64,000 nucleotides of DNA, from NCBI GenBank assembly GCA_003342815.1, contig PTEX01000198.1, positions 592,130-656,129 on the forward strand, read 5' to 3'. The position numbers and the translations under genes were made by a program. Shown here piece by piece: positions 25,543-37,402 of this stretch. Source of the DNA: Eudromia elegans. Lineage: Eukaryota; Chordata; Aves; Tinamiformes; Tinamidae. Position 1 is the stretch's first letter. Every line of letters starts with the position of its first letter. Under the pieces are notes generated by a model. The model had not been told where the DNA came from, ran no database searches, and saw only the letters and a program-made list of their open reading frames with translations.

Positions 25543-28500
25543 TTGGTTGGTTCAGTTCCATAGTGGTGTTCTGTTCTTTATTTTAATTCAGTGCAGAGTT
25601 TGCAGTATCTTTTGCCACAAGCTATGAAGACAACCATCAGCTCATCGTGGGAACACNGAGCTACTTCAGATAGGGAAACATCTTCCCTTTCTCTTTGTAT
25701 TTTCAGGATGTAGTATTTTTAAAGGTGCAGGATCAAACACAAACAAAGCATTGTTCACCTTAGGACAAAGAACAAAGTATCAGGTACTGCCTTCCCAAAT
25801 GGCAGATGTGCAAACGGCCCCCCTTGGCTGCAGCATTAGTCCATTAAGGCACATCTGCAAAACAAATTCTACACAGCAAGGCAGAAAGGATTGGGAACAA
25901 GAGGACATATAATGGTTTGATGTGAAGCTTCAATCTCACAATGCTAGATCCAGGTCAGAGGACCTGAAGACACCGCTCTGCTTGTTCAAAGGTGAATCTG
26001 TAGTTTTTGGAACAAGCAACTTGATTTATTTTTCCAGGAGAGCACTGGCATACTGAAAAAGCTGCTGGGGCTGTGTCAGGGAACTGCCATTGGAGTGGTC
26101 TGGCACATTCCAGCTTCCTCAGCCACTATGCCTCAGCAGTGCTCATGTACGAAGCATTTATAACTGAAGCAAGGTATTTTTGTCACTAAAATTACAATGC
26201 ACATTTTTATCACCTTATTTCTGAGAACATGAGTCCCATATTACATACAGCAGTAAAAGAGATTCTGTATCTAGAAACCGCACGAGAACTAGGTTAGCCT
26301 GGCAGCCTTGCAGCCCAACATTTACATATGAGTCAGTCCTTTTGCAACACAAACATTAATGATGCATTCCCCCTTGTTCTCCTATTTATACTCACTATTT
26401 AACCTCTAGGCATCCCAAGTTAATTAAACAAATCAATCCCATTGAGATAATAGTCTCTCAAGCAAATTAACACAATTATCCTTTTTAAAAGAAAATCCAC
26501 ACACTATCTAATGTATTTCTTCATATAAATCATACACTTGCTCCTTCTCTTCCAGGTTTATGGTCTGTCTTAATATGAAAGATATAATGACACATGAAAC
26601 AGTGGCTAACATTTGTCTGTTATACCAGCAGCTTCTCTGTTTTGCATTATTCATTTGCACTGAAGTCAGAGGCCTCAGTCGGAAATAAAGGTTCTCTGGG
26701 ATGGAAGGATCCCGCTGCACCGAGCTCTTCGCAGAGGTATGATTGTAAAGACAGCCCCTGCTTCAGAGCAGGACNTTACTGCAGCACTCACAACCTCAGC
26801 ACGAAAGCAGCGAGCTCAGCAATGCGCCTATAGAAGAGCTGCAGACGTTCTTTCTTTCCCTATTTAAATGCATAGAAGACCTTCCGGAACAAAATTAAAT
26901 GATTCCACAAATGACACCTTGGTACACAAAAGCCCAACACAGACTGNGCTTGCCTTTGTTTGACTGAGATGCTGAAGGTATATTTGACTCCTGCCTGCAG
27001 ACTTGCAGGACAAGCCTGTGCACAGCTCTTCCAAGGCAAGAGGAAGAGACAAAATGGGAAAGAGGACACAAGGGGTTGCAGGAGAATGGCAGGAGCTGCT
27101 CCACCATGTGGTGGCCTCTCTTGAGGTCTCCTGTTATTTTAAGGGTTGGCTAGGTGCAGCAGATCCCTTCTGCCCAGGATTGCTCTATTTCCAAAGAGAA
27201 AAAAATATAGATGTGAGATGAAATTGGGAAACAGGATAGTTTTTTTTTCAGAGGCCTGCGCCTCCATCCTTCTCATGCAACAAAGGTGCTGTGGCAGTTG
27301 CACCGACACCACCACCCTTAGCTGCCTTTCCCCAGCCTCCTTTCAGCCTTTCCAGGCGTTTTCATTCCCCAGAGCATCCCCTGTCACATTCACTGTCCCA
27401 CATCAGCCTGACTGGAGCACGGGCACCCATCACCTTCCGCTACATCTGGTGAAGGAAGAGGTTATGATGCCTTGGGCTGAAGGCCAAGATACCTTAAGCT
27501 ACTACAGCAAGATTCAACATGGCCAGGCTATGTCAGAGGCCTGACAGAAAAGCCATTCAAAGCATCAAGCACCCTGCAACCAAAAATGGAAAGCTACAAC
27601 ATGAGACTGATGTGCAAAACCACAATCTTGTCAACTGACGGGCCGAACCAGCGCTGCTCTTTCAAAAGCCTTTAAAACATTTTTATGCAATACATTTGTG
27701 ACGAGATGTACTGGGGCTGCACAGTCACCAGCTGCGGTTACTATTTTATCCGGCATTAACCTGTTAACAGCAAGTGCTGCCTGAGCTCAGAAGGCTCCAT
27801 TTTAAAGCTCACGGCAAACTNGAAGAAAGAAACTGTTGAACAGAGGCAGGTAACTGTGTGTGTATGTGTGCACATATGCATAAAAGAGGAAAGAAAGAAA
27901 AGATGTTAGCGAATCTAACCAGTAATAACTGTCTTCTCCTTTCTTTTCACAGATGATTCAACTAAGGGCGAATTTGCTCCTCTCTGTGCCTCCCACTGGC
28001 TGCTAGGCAACTGTAGCAGCGCAAGGGCAGACAGGCATCAAGCATTAACTTGTTTCTCTTTTGAAGGAATTAAAAGACTTAGGAGTGCAGTAACTGCTAG
28101 GAACTATCTGTAGGCCATGCGGCAAACTGGTCCACTACAATGGCCTGGGTGAAACCAAGCCTTTTCCCTGCGTAAATTTATTTTTCTGCCTTGGACCATT
28201 TCAGTGACTTGATATAGAAGGAGTGCACAAGTGATTGAGGTGGCAGATGCAAAGATCCTGCTGGGTGGTGAAGCCATGGACCCCACAATGGCAGAAACTT
28301 TCCTCACGCTCACACGAAGGGTCACAGCGCCAGCAACCAGGCGGCCTCGCCTGCACAGGCAGCTCTACGTGTGAAAATAGCATTTCTCAACACTCTGCTG
28401 GGAAATGGTGGGGAGAGAAGGAGCAGGGAAAGTTGTCTCTTCTGCAGCCTTTCTCCAAGAAGCAGCTCAGCAGGATGTTTAAAGGGCAGCATTAGCATTT

Positions 28501-30060
28501 TGCAAACAGAGAGGCCATGGCTTTANGCTCAGTGCTTCTACTAACTACCTTAAAAAAGCCAGAGAAGTTTCAGTAGTTTCTTGTCAGGGAGCTTACATTG
28601 TAGGAGGACTCTACACAAAATTTGCCTTCAATTATATGCCATTCTGGTTTTACAGATAAGCAAGTGAGGAGGTTAGTTCCAAACCTGCAAAGCCAAACAA
28701 GCAATCAGCACCCAGCTTTTTATAACCAGTCTGAATCCTGCACTACATTTGGCATTTTAATTATCTCAACAAGCCAGTGACAAAACTAGAAACATTTTTT
28801 TCCTTAATAAGAACTAAAGTACTTTCAAAAATATGTACTCTTCCAAAAAGTTGGAAAAAGCAAATGTAACTTGCACGGCACAAAAACCTTCCATTAACTT
28901 GACTTTATACAACCCCAAAATCATAAGATACATAAGATTATTAAAATACTTGCTTCTCATTAGATAATTTAATAGCATGTGAACGCACAACAACCAGCAC
29001 AAATCTTTATTGATATATAGTGGTTATGAGCTAGAGCTGAAATGGTAATACATTCAGCAGGAATATAAAAGGATTTTTTTTTATCAAGGGGCAAAGAAAA
29101 GGGAAAGAGGGTAAAAATCACTACGTACATTTGGAAAAACAGTTGTGTGATACAGGACTCGGAGCACAGACATAGACACCTCGTCACACAGGATTATTTT
29201 TTTTTTTTAACAAACATTCTGCAGAATATTCTGTTTGCTATGAGTTTTATTTTCCCCCTGGCGAGGGTTACTGAGCAGGTACCTGGTGCAGCCCTCCCTC
29301 GTATTCTCGGCNCGGGTCTGGAGACCCAACCATAGGAACAGGCAAGAGGCTGAAGTGCTGCAGTCTGTGCCTCTCTGGGGAAACACAGGCCAATGCTGCT
29401 TTTGGCACTAACATGTGATGGAAATATGTCCCTATTTGTGACAAGATTTAAACAAGCTTCATTTTGCACAGGTAACCAAGCAGTTGCCAAAAGAACATTC
29501 CCAATAGCACTGATAGGGAATGCATCTGAAAAGCTGACCTAAAGATGAAAGGTTCCCAGTGTGTTAAATTCTCATTTTCAAGACCCATGCAACTACCATA
29601 TATTTCACAAAAGACCAAGGGAAAAAAATGTATAAAACTGCCTTGCCATAAGCTTGTTCAGGAAAAGTAGCTGCTTTAAAGGTTTGGTACTTCAGTTTCT
29701 ATTCTGCTTGGGCAGTTCTACTCCTTAAAGATACGAGGAGAGATGCAAAATTTATTTTGCACAACTCCTTTCACCTTCCCGAAAACAAACCAAAAATCCT
29801 TCACACTCAACATGCTGTTGTTGTCACAGATGCCCCTCTTTGCACGCATGTGTAGGCAGGACTCACAAAGGTGAAAACTGAATTCTTTAAGTCGTGAACA
29901 AAAAAGATAGGCAGATTTGGTAAAGAGAAAATAGCAACAACAAAACGAAAAAACAACATGAGATTTCTATAGATGGCATTGACAAGAAATCGGAGCACTT
30001 GCAGAAATGGCAGAGTTGGANTGTGTTTCATTTCACAGGATTAGGTGGTCTTTATCAGTC
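25543..30060. other. Gene-free DNA, moderate GC patches
   Basis: No supported gene. A 132-codon frame at 27146-27544 (+) has no recognisable domain. About 26330-26500 (AT-rich, ATTA/TTAAT cores) and 27600-27800 (mixed composition, few simple repeats) look like possible conserved noncoding segments by texture only. Short TG/TA runs occur at about 27855-27880. Confidence 0.5.
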
Positions 30061-30930
30061 TTTCATAGATTCCAAATGCAGAAGAGACCATAAAGATCAC
30101 TGNTCTCACCTCCTTCACATAGTGAAACTGCGTGCAGATATATTGCTTGTTCAAGTCCATAATATATACATCAGCAATAATCTCCCTAGTTAAAAACATT
30201 TAGTTCCAATTCACAAGGAAATGATCAAGAATCCATTACATCCATAGGGAGCAATTTATCCTATTTAATGAGTGTTACAACTAGCTGAGATGCATCAGGT
30301 TTCCACTTCCAGCTATTCAGTTTCATTATACCTTCTCCTAAACCGAAGACCTCTATGCTTTCCCTTCCCTCTAGAAGGATTTGTAAAATACAATTCTGTC
30401 ACTTAATTTAAATAAGCACACTATTTAAACAAAAAATTCACAGTAATTCAGGATTCCAAATGGTCATAGATCTCTCAGCTCACTTCTAAAACTTTTTCCT
30501 CTTTTAGCATTTCTTCTAAAGCAGGCACATAAGAGCTAGACTCAGTATTCCAGAAAGAGTTTTGTGCCATCATACACTGGTAATACTACATACATCTCCA
30601 GGGCATATTTAGCTTTTGCTAAATATCTATTGCTATTTTTTCTCTTCTTTTTTTTTTTTTTTTAAATCATCATCCCAACTCCAACACAAGTTGCTCCCAG
30701 AATGTAGAAGTCCCTCCCTCTGCATGAAGTACAGACTTGCATTGGTCTGTNCTAACATTCATATCACTCCAATGAACCAATTCAAAAAAGAAAAATCCAG
30801 TCTCTGTGACAGAAATAACGTCATTATCTGCCACGCCCATTACTTCTGGTGCCATTTACAAATTTAACAAGTAATCTTCTTCAGTATGACTAGTGATGAT
30901 TCTCAAATAAAATAACACCAGTTCTACCAT
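30061..30930 (-). mobile_element. Ancient CR1 LINE remnant, 3' part
   Basis: The plus strand reads as the reverse complement of an old amniote CR1, compared with my knowledge of the consensus. Landmarks in order: TCATAGATTCC and AGAAGAGACCATAAAGATCA (30063-30100), the 3'-terminal region; CTTCCAGCTATTC (about 30305); CAGTATTCCAGA (about 30544); GAATGTAGAAGTCCCTCCC (30700-30718); CATTTACAAATTTAACAA (about 30852). The order and spacing match the 3' untranslated region followed by the C-terminal end of the reverse-transcriptase ORF, so the element points to the minus strand. The frames are full of stops, so it cannot move. A T run at 30648-30663 interrupts it. The upstream (5') end is unclear and may extend beyond 30930. 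Family assignment is confident; the subfamily is not. Confidence 0.8.
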
Positions 30931-32119
30931 CCAAAGGCCTGAAGTCACTTCTCCCTGTCATTTCAAATAATTAGATTGATTAAACACTCAATTGTACTCA
31001 CGGCCATTACTTTCCTGCTTTTTCATGCATGTAGACATATATACAGGTGGTAGGAGAGACGCTGTAGCACTTGTCCCCGGTNGCAGAGAAGAGCTCAAGG
31101 GCACCACTATGTCTGATGTCTCTACCAGCAGCCGTATGGCGTTCTGCTGTATCCTGGCTCATTTTCAGTACTGGATACGGTATTTAAATACTATCCTACT
31201 TTCTCCTCACACAAAAGCTTCATCAGTTAAAATATATCCTGGTTAAGTGAATGTAGGACTGTGGTTTGTTGCTTGTTTTTGGTTGTGTTTTTTTTTTCTT
31301 AGTATCTAATAAAGCATCAGCAACATTAACATTATGGTTATTAGTTTACTTAATATGATGATGTTCCATTAGACAAAAGATAATACAATTGTAGGCTGGA
31401 AATTAATTATGGAAACATGTTGATATAGTTACGTGGAGTCATGAAACTTCTTCAAATGAGGGAGCACTGTATCTACAATACACTTTAAACAAGTTAACTT
31501 ATTTCATTTTTATATACATAATAAACTTTTCCTCTCTGCTGTCATCTCAGATACTCATTCTTCTAATACAAAAATGTCTTTAAAAAAAAGACAATTTATG
31601 AATATTAAAAAAAAGTGTGGTAGAATCAGTCAGATCAACTGTTAAAACATAGTAATCCGTGCTTTTCACTTTAAAAAAGGAGGATTATCCTTTTCTTGGT
31701 TTTCTGTAGCAAGAAAACTTCTTAGACAAATGGCATCACCCGAGCAATATTGCACTAGAAAATATGTAGAGAAGGAGGAGCAGAAAGTACAAAATTCACT
31801 GTTCCAATGAGCTTAAAGTCAGTTGATGTTACAGGCTACCTGACACGATTCCCTGAGAAAACTCGGATCTAGAATCAAGACTCGATTATCTGGTGCTGTT
31901 TTGCCCACCTCATTTTATTTAAGTCATCATAATGATTCAACATCGTAATGTAGAGATGGAAGCGTTCCTTTCCTAGGTCAAAATTTGACAGAGCTTTTTT
32001 TTAACAAAGTTCAAATAGGTTTCAATGAATCTTCTCAGATCACATTGCAGAAGTTAAACCAGGGCAGGTCTTTTGGACTAGGGGAATTAATCCCTAGCCA
32101 CTGAACCTTCCCTAGGTCA
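30931..32119. other. Gene-free AT-rich DNA
   Basis: No gene. About 31280-31450 is AT-rich without simple repeats and has several TAAT/ATTA cores, a possible noncoding element by texture only. Short A runs occur at 31580-31615. Confidence 0.5.
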
Positions 32120-32235
32120 TTCAACTGACTACCTGAGAATAAACTTACTAGAAGTCATTAAAAATATATTAATCAGAACTGAACATAGTTCAGAGGGGAT
32201 CACCAGCTTGCCAGTCAGAAGATCTCCTAGATCAT
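32120..32235 (-). mobile_element. Probable degraded CR1 fragment (ORF2 region)
   Basis: ATAAACTTACTAGAAGTCAT, then a TATTAATCAGAACTG-like phrase, then GGGGATCACCAGCTTGCCAG follow the order of the reverse complement of the CR1 reverse-transcriptase C-terminal region. They correspond to a segment upstream of the part preserved at 30061-30930. The match is short and diverged, so the boundaries are approximate and a search is needed to confirm it. Confidence 0.45.
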
Positions 32236-33360
32236 CACACAGCGATTCATATAGAGCCAAGCAAGTCCTCTTGGACTCGCATCTCTAAGAGGAGATTTTT
32301 TTTGCTGTTGTTCTGCTCTCCATCATAAAGCTAAATGGTAACAGTTTCCTCATTTCTGAATGTGTTAGTATGCAAAGCAAGNAAAAGACAGGGAGCCTAA
32401 TTCTCACCTGCTCACAGAAAGTTCACACCTCGCTGTAACTAAAATAACTGAAACACAAGAAGGAGCTCCAGCCATCTGAAACAATGTTCATCTCTGCCCT
32501 TCTCTACAGTCTGGTTTTAAATGAACTCAACGGTTCCACTAAGCCTCCATCAAGCCCAAAGCAAAGAAAAAGCAGAGTCTGAGCAATGTGCTTCTGAATT
32601 TCAGGAAAGAAAGAGAAATTTTGGAAAGGGGGATAAATTCTGGCCAGACCCGGGACAGCTAAAGTCCCTCTTTGCTACACAGTGTGTCTGAACTTCAGTT
32701 TCACAGAGTAGAGCAGATGATAGGCATCACTCAAAAGGAGAGGACACAGCTTAGGAGTGGAGCACTTAAATGGAACAGCTTAAAATGCTGTTAATTGTTA
32801 TTCTGCTGGCAGGCTACATATTGCCTTTTTTTTTTTTTTTTCAGCTTTTGAAGTAGGATCCAATTGACAAAGTAGGCCACAAGACTGTCTCTTTTAATAC
32901 CAAATTTTTAATACAGGTTCTAGCCACTCACTCAGTACTGCACTTGTCTTTGTGGTTTCATGTATTTCCTATTTAAGAAAAGGACTATACCAGTTCCTGG
33001 TTTGTTACATTTTCTTCAAATAAAAAGTTTCAGCAGCAGCTTCCTCTATGATGTATTATTCTATATTGGTGAACATTCTGTTCCCTTTTACCATACGCAG
33101 AAAAACTGAGCCATCTACAAAACGAATTTACAGATAGGAGGCAACAAGATGAAGGATTTCAAAATAACCTCTGTGATGACAGTATATGGGATTTTTCCTC
33201 CATACCTAGATTTCAACCCTCCTTTCTCCATCTGCACTCTCTAGCTCTTTGAAAATAATGAGCAAACGTTTCTCCAGCTCCACAAATCTGGCACATTTCA
33301 TTTTACTTGTCATTTAAGAGATGCACACAAACTATTTGGTATTAATAGTAAGAACACTCT
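32236..33360. other. Gene-free DNA
   Basis: Nothing recognisable apart from a T tract at about 32826-32841. Open frames are short. Confidence 0.5.
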
Positions 33361-33545
33361 GCACCTTATAAAGCTTTATTCAAAGCATTCTGTGATCTTC
33401 TACTGAAAGCATTAATTTAGCACCTTCACGATAATTCTGAGGCATATGTTATAATTCATTCCACAGAGGCAGAAGCTCAGAAGCGCAGCCAGTCATTGGT
33501 CTAAGCAGGAGGAGAACCCACGTCCTGCCTCCCCAAGTTCATTCT
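33361..33545 (-). mobile_element. MIR SINE remnant
   Basis: The plus strand reads as the reverse complement of a MIR. A TAATTTAGCACC...TTCTGAGGC segment is followed by ACAGAGGCAGAAGCTCAGAA (about 33464-33483, the usual 'gaggaaactgaggctcagag' region), then by GGAGAACCCACGTCCTGCC (about 33510-33528), equivalent to the tRNA-derived B-box side. The order and spacing fit, with substantial divergence. Confidence 0.7.
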
Positions 33546-34849
33546 ATGTTTCAGCATTTCTGGGCCAACAATCAAGCCCCACAGTCAACTTCAGAAAAAA
33601 AAAAGTTATCTCTTCTGCCTTCTCTTACCACGTTAACCAAAGTCTCTGGCAGAACTGAAGCTCTGGAGCTTCTAGTTGTACATGACTCACTACTGCTTCA
33701 GACTCTCACGCTGGGATCCACCACCATGACACCTGGGCACAGAGCTCTCCTCCTCATTTCCCAGTAAGTACTTTAATAATCCAAGAGATGGTCTTGTCAT
33801 TAAGGACTGTTAGCTATGGTTTTGCTGAACAGGTGTCCATCCCCACTTTTATCCAAACCTCCTGTAAGGAAAGAATCTAGAAACTACTGGTTGAACTTCA
33901 TGTTATTTTTCAGGTGACCTGTAACACCTCTCCAATCTGAGCTGAAGAACAGGTTTCACTTCCTTTTGCCTCTTGAGTGGTCTTAGAGTGACATAGGAGC
34001 TCTAAACGACTCCAGTCTTTGCTGGGATATTCAGAGTAAGTCATTTTATCTCTGTCATTCCCTAGCAGTCTGCCCAAAAATCACAGAAACAAGAAGAGCC
34101 TCACCTAGCTCCCATCCTCAACCCAAAACTCAAGAATGGCTGGTTTCTGAGTATCATGTGTGGAGCTGCAGAAATGTTTCCTCATATGTGGAGCCACTGT
34201 TCACTGCTGGAGAGATAACACTGATGACTCTGAAGGCTTCTGTAAAAGCTTCCAATTGCACCTTGGCATAAGGCACAAGTTTCCTGGGTAGCACAGTCCA
34301 TCCAAAAGAATTACAAAGAGTTGCGTCACAAACCACAGAGGCACATTCCATGCACATTTTCCACATTTTTTCAGTCTGCAAAAGCCTGCTGGATATCAAG
34401 ACAGCATTGTGTCAAAGAGGTCTACTTCATCTGAGGTTTGTTAGTGGGATTGATGGCGTAACAAGTTCAACTTCAGAGAACACTTTGAGAGAAGACTTAA
34501 TCATCTCCTCTTACTGCTCCAAAAGGGGAGGACATTTTTGGTTGCAAGCTAGCAGAAAAAGGCTTAGACAAAAAAAGACAGGAGAAAATTTGTTCTTTCA
34601 AATTGTCTACTCAGTAAACGTATAGGAAGATCAAATGAGACAGATATCAAGTCCCTTGATTTGTTTGTCTTCTCTTAATAGCACTGATTATGATAAGGGA
34701 CAGTGAGCACACACTTTTCCTTTGAAGAGGAAAAAACATGCAAATATTATCAAACTCCCGGGATCAAAGTGATACCACTAGCATTTAACCCCAAAGGAAA
34801 GTATTCAACACTGTTGAGAAGGTGGCTTTGGTGGGAAGGCACCATTACC
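33546..34849. other. Gene-free DNA
   Basis: No gene. A phrase at about 34030-34070 (CAGAGTAAGTCATTTTATCT) faintly resembles a further MIR core but is not called. Otherwise nothing recognisable. Confidence 0.45.
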
Positions 34850-34965
34850 TGTAGTTCTCAAAGACTTTCTGGGCTGCCTTGAGCAGATTATTCAAGTCAC
34901 TTTACAATGAGCAGAGCACTTTACCAATGCATAAAATGAGGATGTGTACAACATCCCAAAGGAAG
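34850..34965 (+). mobile_element. MIR SINE remnant, core only
   Basis: GCTGCCTTGAGCAGATTATT, then TTCAAGTCACTTTAC and CATAAAATGAGGATG follow the order of the forward MIR core ('cttgggcaagtcacttaacc ... ctgtaaaatggggat'). The head and tail are too diverged to place. Confidence 0.6.
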
Positions 34966-35991
34966 TTAAAGGTTTGACCTTTCTAATGTCTAAAACATGT
35001 TCAAATACTGTACTTACAGAGAATTGTTAATATAAAATAATGAAAAATGAAGCAAGAAAGCAGTACATTATATGATTAAGCCCTGCATTTGGAACCAAAA
35101 ACCTTACACAGTATTAAAGAAATAGCTAACTTTTTTCCCTTGATAAAATAGAGGAGAAAAAAAAATACTGCTATGCATACTTAGCAGAAGAAAAAAAAGT
35201 ATTTTAACAGTTTATTATTTTTGCTTAGTATTTTTTAAAATAATTTCAATGGTATAAGAATTGGAAAATATATCTATAGCAGAAGCAAAAAAGCAATATT
35301 CTATTCCTCCTTGTTATTAAGCAGCACAGAAAAAGCCTCACAGGAAATTGAAAGATATTCATTTATTTTTAGCCAAGTCTTTGGTCTTTACCAAACTGCT
35401 CCTTTTCACTCTCAACTGAAAGTAATATGCAACTGTCTGTTACTTAATCACCATATAAGAACTAGACAAAAAAAGAAGTTATCAGCATTAAATTATACCT
35501 TAAACATTAAAAAGTCTCCAAATGATATGAATTCAGCTCCCTAGAAAAATGTTATTTAGCAAAACTGACAAACAAAAAAATACATATAAACACACATAAA
35601 CACAATATTTAAAAGCAAGATTTTAGAACTGTAATTATGTTATATGCACAAACTCACACTTAAACCGAACAAGAAAGTCCTTAAGAATGACCTCTAGTAA
35701 CCCATGTACCCTCCCTCATCTTTCTATAAACTTTACCAAGGATCAATGAAAACTGATAATAATGTATGCAATATAATAATAACAAATATAATAATCAATA
35801 CCAATGAAAATATGCAATCATTTTTTGTGTAACCTGCACAGCACAAAAGATCCAGAGCAACAACAAAAAAATAAAAAAATAAAAAAGTGAAGCAGATTAT
35901 ATAATTGGTATTTTTTCCAAGTATAATCAATCTCAACAACTGGTTTTAATATAGCAACAACACAAAGTCACACACTTCTAAGAATAAAAAG
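34966..35991. other. Very AT-rich gene-free DNA
   Basis: Contains AT-rich low-complexity sequence, including ATA/AAT-rich runs at 35755-35800 and three AAAAAAT units at 35864-35885. No gene. Confidence 0.6.
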
Positions 35992-36069
35992 AATCATTTG
36001 AGGGATTGCATTCTGGAAGGTAACAGTCTTTAAAAATGACCGAAAAATGAGCGTGGGTCCTGGCAGGCA
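35992..36069. repeat. Local duplication, block 1 of copy A
   Basis: These 78 bp recur at 37268-37346 with one inserted base and one substitution. The copy starts at AATCATTTGAGGG and ends at CCTGGCAGGCA. Outside these limits the two loci are unrelated. Confidence 0.95.
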
Positions 36070-36274
36070 GCATCTAGACAGCAAACTTCCTGTGTGATTC
36101 TGCAGCTAAGTGAGGAAATGTAGCCTCTGGATGGATAAGAACATAATTTGGTATGAGGCAGACAGGGAGAGTCTTAGCTACAAACAGTAGCAGTAAGACC
36201 ATTATAGGAAAATGACATCTATTTCTGATCCCTTCATTCCAGAAAATACCACAAAAACAGCTAAAATTGCAGAA

Positions 36275-36330
36275 AACATAGCATACTTCTGCAAGTTAAA
36301 AAGTGAGCCTGATTGGCTGATCAAAGACTT
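36275..36330. repeat. Local duplication, block 2 of copy A
   Basis: These 56 bp recur at 37347-37402 with a single substitution (GATTGG versus GTTTGG). In copy A they lie 205 bp downstream of block 1; in copy B they are fused directly to it. Confidence 0.95.
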
Positions 36331-37156
36331 ACAAAATGCCTCAACATCTCTTCACAAGCTTGCTTGGAAGATAAGACACACTCTGTCAACACTCTGTCCC
36401 CTGCTCACTACCCTCAAAAGATGCTACTGGGCAGAGAAAGACCTTGTGAAGGGTTCAGAATAAACCTGAAATAAATCATAAATAAATCATATGCACATAA
36501 CCACACTTGATTGATAAGACGTGCAGTATGTTTGAAACTGATTGACAGCAAGCTTGCGAAATGCAAAATCTGCCTGCTATCTTACCCAAATGACTAAAAA
36601 TCTACCCATCCCCTTTGTCACTTACATCTTCATCACTTTGTAGCCATGCAATACATTTGAAAATGCAAATGTTTTGTTGTAGGTCAGCCCATCCAGCAGA
36701 GCTCTTGGAGCACGTCTCTTCAGAAGCACATGCTGCTGCCCACAGCGCTCTGTCACTCTTGACAAAACCCTCCGTTGCCACCACCGTAACCAAGATATAA
36801 GAAATCACACAGCACAAAATTTCATGGGCTGAATTTCTCCTGGAGGGAAGAGAATGCTGTTTACACTCAGAACAAGTTGCATTCTATGTCAGTAACAGAC
36901 AGGAGTGGGTATCTGTGTAATGTAACAACAGAAGTCAAGGATTTACTGCAGAAATTTCCAAGTGAGAGTTTAAGGTCTGCAGTAATAAGATGAGTTGAGC
37001 AGATAACAAAGGACTTTTGAGGGCAAATACCTATAAATATATTTCACTGAATGGTTTCTTGAAAACATAAATCTATTCTGTGGGGTTCAGTAAATCCAAA
37101 AATCACCAATAAACCTCTACAATTTCACAATACCAGACACAAGCGATAGTTATCTC
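36331..37156. other. Gene-free DNA between the duplication copies
   Basis: Unique AT-rich sequence with a duplicated AAATAAATCAT at about 36470-36490. The 36690-36790 part is richer in G+C and holds a 61-codon open frame on the plus strand with no recognisable domain. Confidence 0.5.
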
Positions 37157-37267
37157 TGCCTTCCCAACGGCGGGCTCGGCACCTCTCCCAGTGAGGAGGC
37201 TACGGCTGCCCACCGTGCACAGCCCCACGGCCCCCATCTGTGACACAGGGAGAGCCCGCAGCTCCCT
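37157..37267. other. Short GC-rich block abutting the duplicated copy
   Basis: About 110 bp rich in G+C and CpG (CCCAACGGCGGGCTCGG at its left end) within AT-rich surroundings. It ends where duplication copy B begins at 37268. A 125-codon open frame on the minus strand (37103-37480) crosses it but has no domain I recognise. It may be foreign sequence inserted together with copy B, or a small local GC island. Confidence 0.6.
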
Positions 37268-37402
37268 AATCATTTGAGGGATTGCATTCTGGAAGGTAAC
37301 AGTCTTTAAAAATGAACCGAAAAATGACCGTGGGTCCTGGCAGGCAAACATAGCATACTTCTGCAAGTTAAAAAGTGAGCCTGTTTGGCTGATCAAAGAC
37401 TT
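37268..37402. repeat. Mosaic duplication, copy B (two blocks fused)
   Basis: Positions 37268-37346 match 35992-36069 and 37347-37402 match 36275-36330, in the same order and orientation, with three differences in all over about 134 bp. The 205 bp lying between the blocks in copy A are missing. The missing piece does not have GT...AG ends on either strand (it starts GCATCT and ends GCAGAA), and only one base is shared at the junction. A spliced retrocopy is therefore not supported, and a template-switch or end-joining event is more likely. It could also be that copy A gained a 205-bp insertion. Confidence 0.95.

Noticed and set aside
33995-34070. Possible fourth MIR core
   Set aside because: A single matching phrase (AAGTCATTTTATCTCTG) is not enough without flanking agreement.
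37268-37402. Interpretation of copy B as a spliced retrocopy (processed pseudogene)
   Set aside because: The excised 205 bp do not begin and end with GT-AG on either strand, and no poly(A) tail follows copy B.
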